Assembly: GCA_017557405.1 (NCBI GenBank) | Contig: JAFYYV010000007.1 | Location: 1-53,873 of the forward strand | Direction: 5' to 3' | Length of the DNA: 53,873 nt | Source of the DNA: Prevotella sp. | GTDB taxonomy: Bacteria; Bacteroidota; Bacteroidia; Bacteroidales; Bacteroidaceae | Shown here: positions 50,883 through 53,873 of the stretch, piece by piece | How positions within the stretch are numbered: the stretch's first letter is position 1 | Layout: the number at the start of each line of letters is the position of its first letter | Made by a program: the position numbers and the translations under genes | The notes under the pieces: model-generated | What the model was told of the DNA's origin: nothing | Databases searched by the model: none | Seen by the model: only the letters and a program-made list of their open reading frames with translations

Positions 50883-51542
50883 TCACTCCTCTTTAAGCCC
50901 TTTATTACTTTTGCGCAACTTGCGCAAAGAATTGTCGCGAATCTGCCTCACTCTCTCCCGTTTCAACCCCATGTCGGCGGCAATCTCCGCCATCGTCTGG
51001 TGGGGCATGCCGATGCCGTAGAATCGGGCGATCACCTGTTTCTCGCGCTCGTCCAGCATCTCCATACCCCTCGCGAGGTTCACGCCCAGACCTTCCAGCT
51101 CAATCTGAGCGTCCGCCTGAGGAGAGTTCACATCCTCCAGCAGGCTCGACAGCGTGTAGGCGTTCTGGCTGCCCGCAGGGATGGGAGCGTCCATCGACAC
51201 CAGGTTCGCCTGCTTCTTCAGCGCCGCCTCGATGCATTTCCTGATGTAGGGAGCGGCGAAAGCCACGAACCGTTTGCCACCGTTCGCCTTGAACTTCGTG
51301 GCAGCCTTCAGCATCCCCACGTTGCCCTCGCTCACCAGGTCGTCCATCGACAGCGCCCCGCCGGCATACTGTCGCGCCACAGCCACCACATACCTCAGGT
51401 TCGCCGCCGCCAGCTCGTTCGCAGCCTCGGCGTCGCCGTTGGCTATCCTCTCCGCCAACGCCCTTTCCTGTTCGTCGCTCAGCAGGTCGTTCCCGCCTAT
51501 ATCCTTCAAGTAGATGTCAAGGTTTTTCTGATTGTTGTTCAT
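50883..51542 (-). CDS. Short sigma-70 family factor, region 3 reduced
   Basis: Sigma factor of 219 residues of the RpoD type. Region 1.2 (LDIYLKDIGGNDLLSDEQERALAERIANGD), region 2 (ANLRYVVAVARQYAGGALSMDDLVSEGNVGMLKAATKF) and region 4 (LDEREKQVIARFYGIGMPHQTMAEIAADMGLKRERVRQIRDNSLRKLRK) are clear. Between them, IRKCIEAALKKQANLVSMDAP lacks the roughly 50 residues of region 3.0/3.1 expected in a housekeeping RpoD. It is therefore shorter than the primary sigma and is a likely alternative sigma. The last residues NKGLKEE and the stop match the AAAGGG-TAAAG-GGAGTGA repeat found at 3181 and 6845. No anti-sigma gene is adjacent. Confidence 0.82.
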   Translation of the reverse strand: MNNNQKNLDIYLKDIGGNDLLSDEQERALAERIANGDAEAANELAAANLRYVVAVARQYAGGALSMDDLVSEGNVGMLKAATKFKANGGKRFVAFAAPYIRKCIEAALKKQANLVSMDAPIPAGSQNAYTLSSLLEDVNSPQADAQIELEGLGVNLARGMEMLDEREKQVIARFYGIGMPHQTMAEIAADMGLKRERVRQIRDNSLRKLRKSNKGLKEE

Positions 51543-51562
51543 GATTCCAATGGTTTTATTTG

Positions 51563-51570
51563 CAAAGTTA
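51563..51570 (-). promoter_or_regulatory. -7 element for the sigma factor gene
   Basis: Minus strand TAACTTTG, 20 bases before the ATG. No clear -33 was found. Confidence 0.5.
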
Positions 51571-51610
51571 ATGATTTCTTCTTAATTCCGAAGAATTTTT
51601 CCACTTTTTC

Positions 51611-51641
51611 TTTGCCACTTCCCCGTTTTTCACTATTTTTG
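51611..51641 (+). promoter_or_regulatory. Promoter of the fimbrillin-like lipoprotein
   Basis: TTTG (51611-51614), 19 bases, TATTTTTG (51634-51641), an exact match. The ATG is 27 bases downstream. Confidence 0.75.
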
Positions 51642-51668
51642 CCAAAAGGAAACTCTAAAAAGCATATC

Positions 51669-52556
51669 ATGAAGAAAACAAAAACATTCATCGTTCTGTG
51701 GGCGCAGCTATTGATGCTGACGTCGTGTGAGAAAGCCGTTTTTGACGACCCGCAGCCCGCAGATACAGATAGGACGGTACATGTCGAGTTCTGCGTGACT
51801 CAGTTCGAGGAGATTCCCTTCTCGGTGTTCAATAGCGATACTCGTTCCACGGTCGATGTCTCACAAGTCTGTTCGCGCATCAATCTCGCCCTTTTCCGCG
51901 ATGGAGCGAAGGTGAAAACGGTGAACCAGCTCTCCACCGATGAAGGTTTTGGTCGCGTCAGCCTCGATTTGGCTGAAGGGGACTATCAAGTGGTTGTCAT
52001 TGCCCATAGCGGCTCTGGCACCGCTACCATCACCTCGCCCGAGGAAATCAAATTCCCAGATAACAAGGTTACCGACACCTTCTATTATTATACGCAACTG
52101 ACGGTCGAGCAAGATATGACGGTCGATATGCTCCTGAAGCGGGCTGTCGCCAAGTTCCGCCTTGTCACCACCGATGCGATACCCCAGAATGTGCAGCAGA
52201 TGAAATTCTATTACACTGGAGGCAGCAGCACGTTCGATGCTGTGACGGGCTTTGGTTGCAAGGATTCACGACAGACAGAATATCGCAGTGTCACCTCCGA
52301 GATGGTGGGCAAGCCCGGACAATTCGAGGTCTATACATTCCCTCACGCCACCGAGGGAAAGTTGAAGATGACCATCACGGCCCTCGATGCATCGGGTGGG
52401 GAACTCTGTCAGCGCGTGTTCGAGGACTTGCCTGTCAAGCTCAACCAGATCACCCAATACACGGGTGCGTTTTTCGAGGAGACCGCTGCTTCCGGAGCCG
52501 CTGTGTTCACCTTGATGGCCGAAGACAATTGGACGCAGCAGGATTACACTTTCTAA
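51669..52556 (+). CDS. FimB/Mfa2-like fimbrillin-family lipoprotein
   Basis: Lipoprotein of 295 residues. The start at 51669 gives lipobox LMLTSC (Cys20). The longer frame reaching back to 50856 merely crosses the antisense sigma gene. The mature part is beta-rich, with patterns typical of Bacteroidales fimbrillin-like proteins (VHVEFCVTQFEEIPFS, RINLALFRDGAKVKTVNQ, VSLDLAEGDYQVVVIAHSG, VDMLLKRAVAKFRLVTTDAIPQNVQQMKFYY). A surface fimbrial or anchor role is inferred, as no other fimbrial gene lies beside it. The next gene follows 33 bases later. Confidence 0.72.
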   Translation: MKKTKTFIVLWAQLLMLTSCEKAVFDDPQPADTDRTVHVEFCVTQFEEIPFSVFNSDTRSTVDVSQVCSRINLALFRDGAKVKTVNQLSTDEGFGRVSLDLAEGDYQVVVIAHSGSGTATITSPEEIKFPDNKVTDTFYYYTQLTVEQDMTVDMLLKRAVAKFRLVTTDAIPQNVQQMKFYYTGGSSTFDAVTGFGCKDSRQTEYRSVTSEMVGKPGQFEVYTFPHATEGKLKMTITALDASGGELCQRVFEDLPVKLNQITQYTGAFFEETAASGAAVFTLMAEDNWTQQDYTF

Positions 52557-52589
52557 TGTTGGTTTCATTCCACGAAATGCCATAAAAAC

Positions 52590-53552
52590 GTGCTGAGTGT
52601 CCTGCTTTCCAGCTTCCTGACGTTTGTGTCGCTCAATTGTGAGAATCTGTTCGATTGCCGGCATGATTCGTTGAAGAACGACATCGAGTGGTTGTCAGAT
52701 GGAGACAATCATTGGAATCCTACACGTTATTGGCGCAAGCTGAACAACATCGGTCAGGAGATTCTTGCTTGTGGCAGCCTCACCCCCGAAGCCGAATTTC
52801 AGGAAGATGTGGGGAAAATCCCCGATCTCGTGGCACTCTGCGAGGTGGAAAACGATTCGGTTCTCTTCGATTTGACGCGCCGTTCGCTTCTGAGAAACGC
52901 CCGCTACGAATTCCTCTCCACCAACAGCCCCGACCCGCGTGGCATTGATGTCGCTTTGCTCTATTCCCCTTTCTCTTTTCAGCTGTTCCATCATTATTCG
53001 CTTCGCGTGGAACCTTTGCCCGACATGCATCCCACGCGCGACATCCTTTATGCTTGCGGCCGTATCATCACGGGCGATACGCTGCATGTTTTCGTTGTCC
53101 ACGCACCCAGCCGCTCAGGAGGTGAACATTCCACGCGCCCCCATCGCATGCAAGTCGCCCGCCGGCTGTGTCAGTCAATCGATTCCATTCGTGCGCAGAG
53201 TCCTCAGGCGTGGGTGGTAGTGGCAGGCGATTTCAACGATTTCGGTGATGCACCCAGCCTCAAGGAGTTGCGGAAGGCGCCGATGACGGAAGTCTCCTTA
53301 GAGGCTCGTGGGCGGAATGGTGCTGAAGCCACCTATCGCTTCCAGGGTGAATGGAACATGCTCGATCATGTCTTCGCTTCGGCTCCCCTCGCCAACCGAT
53401 TGCATGACGCATGCATCTTCGATGCTCCTTTCCTTCTTGAGCCCGACGAGACTTATGGTGGCGTGAAGCCCCGCCGTTGCTACACTGGTCCCCGCTACCA
53501 GCCGGGTTTCAGCGATCATTTGCCCTTGGTGGTTCGTTTCAGTTTGGAATAA
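52590..53552 (+). CDS. Endonuclease/exonuclease/phosphatase family protein
   Basis: Protein of 320 residues of the EEP superfamily (GTG start at 52590). Seen are SLNCENLFD (N-terminal Asn/Glu metal site), DLVALCEVEND (Glu), DPRGIDVALLYSP, HVFVVHAPSRSGGE, VVVAGDFNDF (catalytic Asp/Asn), WNMLDHVFAS and FSDHLPLVVRF (Asp-His pair). This is the full set expected for the fold. The N-terminal LSVLLSSFLTFVSLNC is hydrophobic enough to be a signal or anchor. A secreted nuclease or phosphatase is possible, and the substrate is not given by the sequence. It likely shares a transcript with the preceding lipoprotein gene. Confidence 0.88.
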   Translation: MLSVLLSSFLTFVSLNCENLFDCRHDSLKNDIEWLSDGDNHWNPTRYWRKLNNIGQEILACGSLTPEAEFQEDVGKIPDLVALCEVENDSVLFDLTRRSLLRNARYEFLSTNSPDPRGIDVALLYSPFSFQLFHHYSLRVEPLPDMHPTRDILYACGRIITGDTLHVFVVHAPSRSGGEHSTRPHRMQVARRLCQSIDSIRAQSPQAWVVVAGDFNDFGDAPSLKELRKAPMTEVSLEARGRNGAEATYRFQGEWNMLDHVFASAPLANRLHDACIFDAPFLLEPDETYGGVKPRRCYTGPRYQPGFSDHLPLVVRFSLE

Positions 53553-53580
53553 GCAATCCCTTCACAGGGGTGCTTGTTTG
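53551..53580 (+). terminator. Hairpin after the EEP gene
   Basis: AAGCAATCCC pairs with GGGGTGCTT, leaving one bulge, and is followed by GTTTGGG and further T-rich sequence. It is a weak terminator candidate. Confidence 0.5.
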
Positions 53581-53632
53581 GGTGGTTTTTCATATCTTCG
53601 CAGACGTGGATGGTTGAGCTTGATTGATACCA

Positions 53633-53664
53633 CAAAGATACAAAGAAAATCTGATACCTCCAAA
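53633..53664 (-). promoter_or_regulatory. Consensus promoter reading back toward the EEP gene
   Basis: Minus strand TTTG (53664-53661), 20 bases, TATCTTTG (53640-53633), an exact match. The only downstream ORF is a small one (53593-53516, beginning MKNHPNKHPCEG). Confidence 0.6.
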
Positions 53665-53725
53665 TTTCGAGGTAAAAAAACTTTACAGAAATATCTATGT
53701 GAGGGCAAGTTTTTTTTGAGATAAT

Positions 53726-53755
53726 GTGACTTTGTGACATGTGACTTTGTGACAT
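53726..53755. repeat. 15-bp tandem repeat, two copies
   Basis: Two exact copies of GTGACTTTGTGACAT. The rest of the end (53756-53873) is AT-rich and shows no gene. Confidence 0.85.
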
Positions 53756-53873
53756 TAAGGAGGTTCCATATTTCCAACATGCAATTTTGGTTATGGATTG
53801 AAAGATTTATAGGGGCTAAGGAATATGGAGTGTAATATTAGTAATTTTATTATAATATATAATATATATTATA

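Noticed and set aside
50856-51668. Extended N-terminus for the fimbrillin-like lipoprotein (566-residue frame from 50856)
   Set aside because: It runs antisense through the sigma factor gene. The downstream ATG at 51669 gives a perfect lipoprotein signal and follows a consensus promoter.

Overview
The window looks like chromosomal DNA from a Bacteroidales bacterium, most likely Prevotella-like. The reasons are SusC/SusD pairs, promoters of the TTTG-N19/21-TAnnTTTG type, an almost complete lack of Shine-Dalgarno sites, Bacteroidota-type families (DUF4230-, DUF6048-, DUF6452-, DUF4199- and DUF4890-like) and dense interspersed intergenic repeats. No phage, plasmid, transposase or CRISPR array was seen.

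Region 1 (about 0.3-18.4 kb) is a polysaccharide utilisation locus that reads as acting on (glucurono)arabinoxylan. A plus-strand run encodes a GH8 exo-oligoxylanase, a CE15 glucuronoyl esterase, a GH3 beta-xylosidase with a PA14 insert and a carbohydrate esterase. A minus-strand run encodes two GH43 enzymes and a ferredoxin-type aldo/keto reductase. Divergent from these are SusC, SusD and a third surface lipoprotein. No HTCS/AraC regulator and no endo-xylanase are visible; they may lie upstream of base 1. Several of the enzymes carry Gly/Phe/Gln-rich low-complexity inserts.

Region 2 (18.4-24.8 kb) is a four-gene operon built as two copies of the same pair: a polytopic membrane protein with a helical C-terminal half, then a lipoprotein with one CxxCH haem-type motif and PD40/TolB-like repeats. 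It is the best candidate here for an undescribed system. It is followed by a 760-bp gene-free interval with a consensus promoter, nested inverted repeats, a 22-bp-period array and a nine-codon mini-ORF with its own terminator.

Region 3 (25.5-44.6 kb) is mostly housekeeping: a DciA/DUF721 protein, recF, a TPR protein, ribH, a DUF4230 pair, an AGCS symporter, 5-formyl-THF cyclo-ligase, a Ctp protease, an apparent M3 peptidase-dCMP deaminase fusion, a Crp/Fnr regulator, an apbE/DUF6048/DUF6452/GT2/DUF4199 operon, SRP RNA with tRNA-Thr, aroC and slyD.

Region 4 (44.7-53.6 kb) holds a small secreted protein behind a polybasic upstream ORF, an S8 protease, several envelope proteins, a TlpA-like thioredoxin, a short sigma-70 factor, a fimbrillin-like lipoprotein and an endonuclease/exonuclease/phosphatase family protein. 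Short repeats sit between, and in several cases inside, the genes of regions 2-4.
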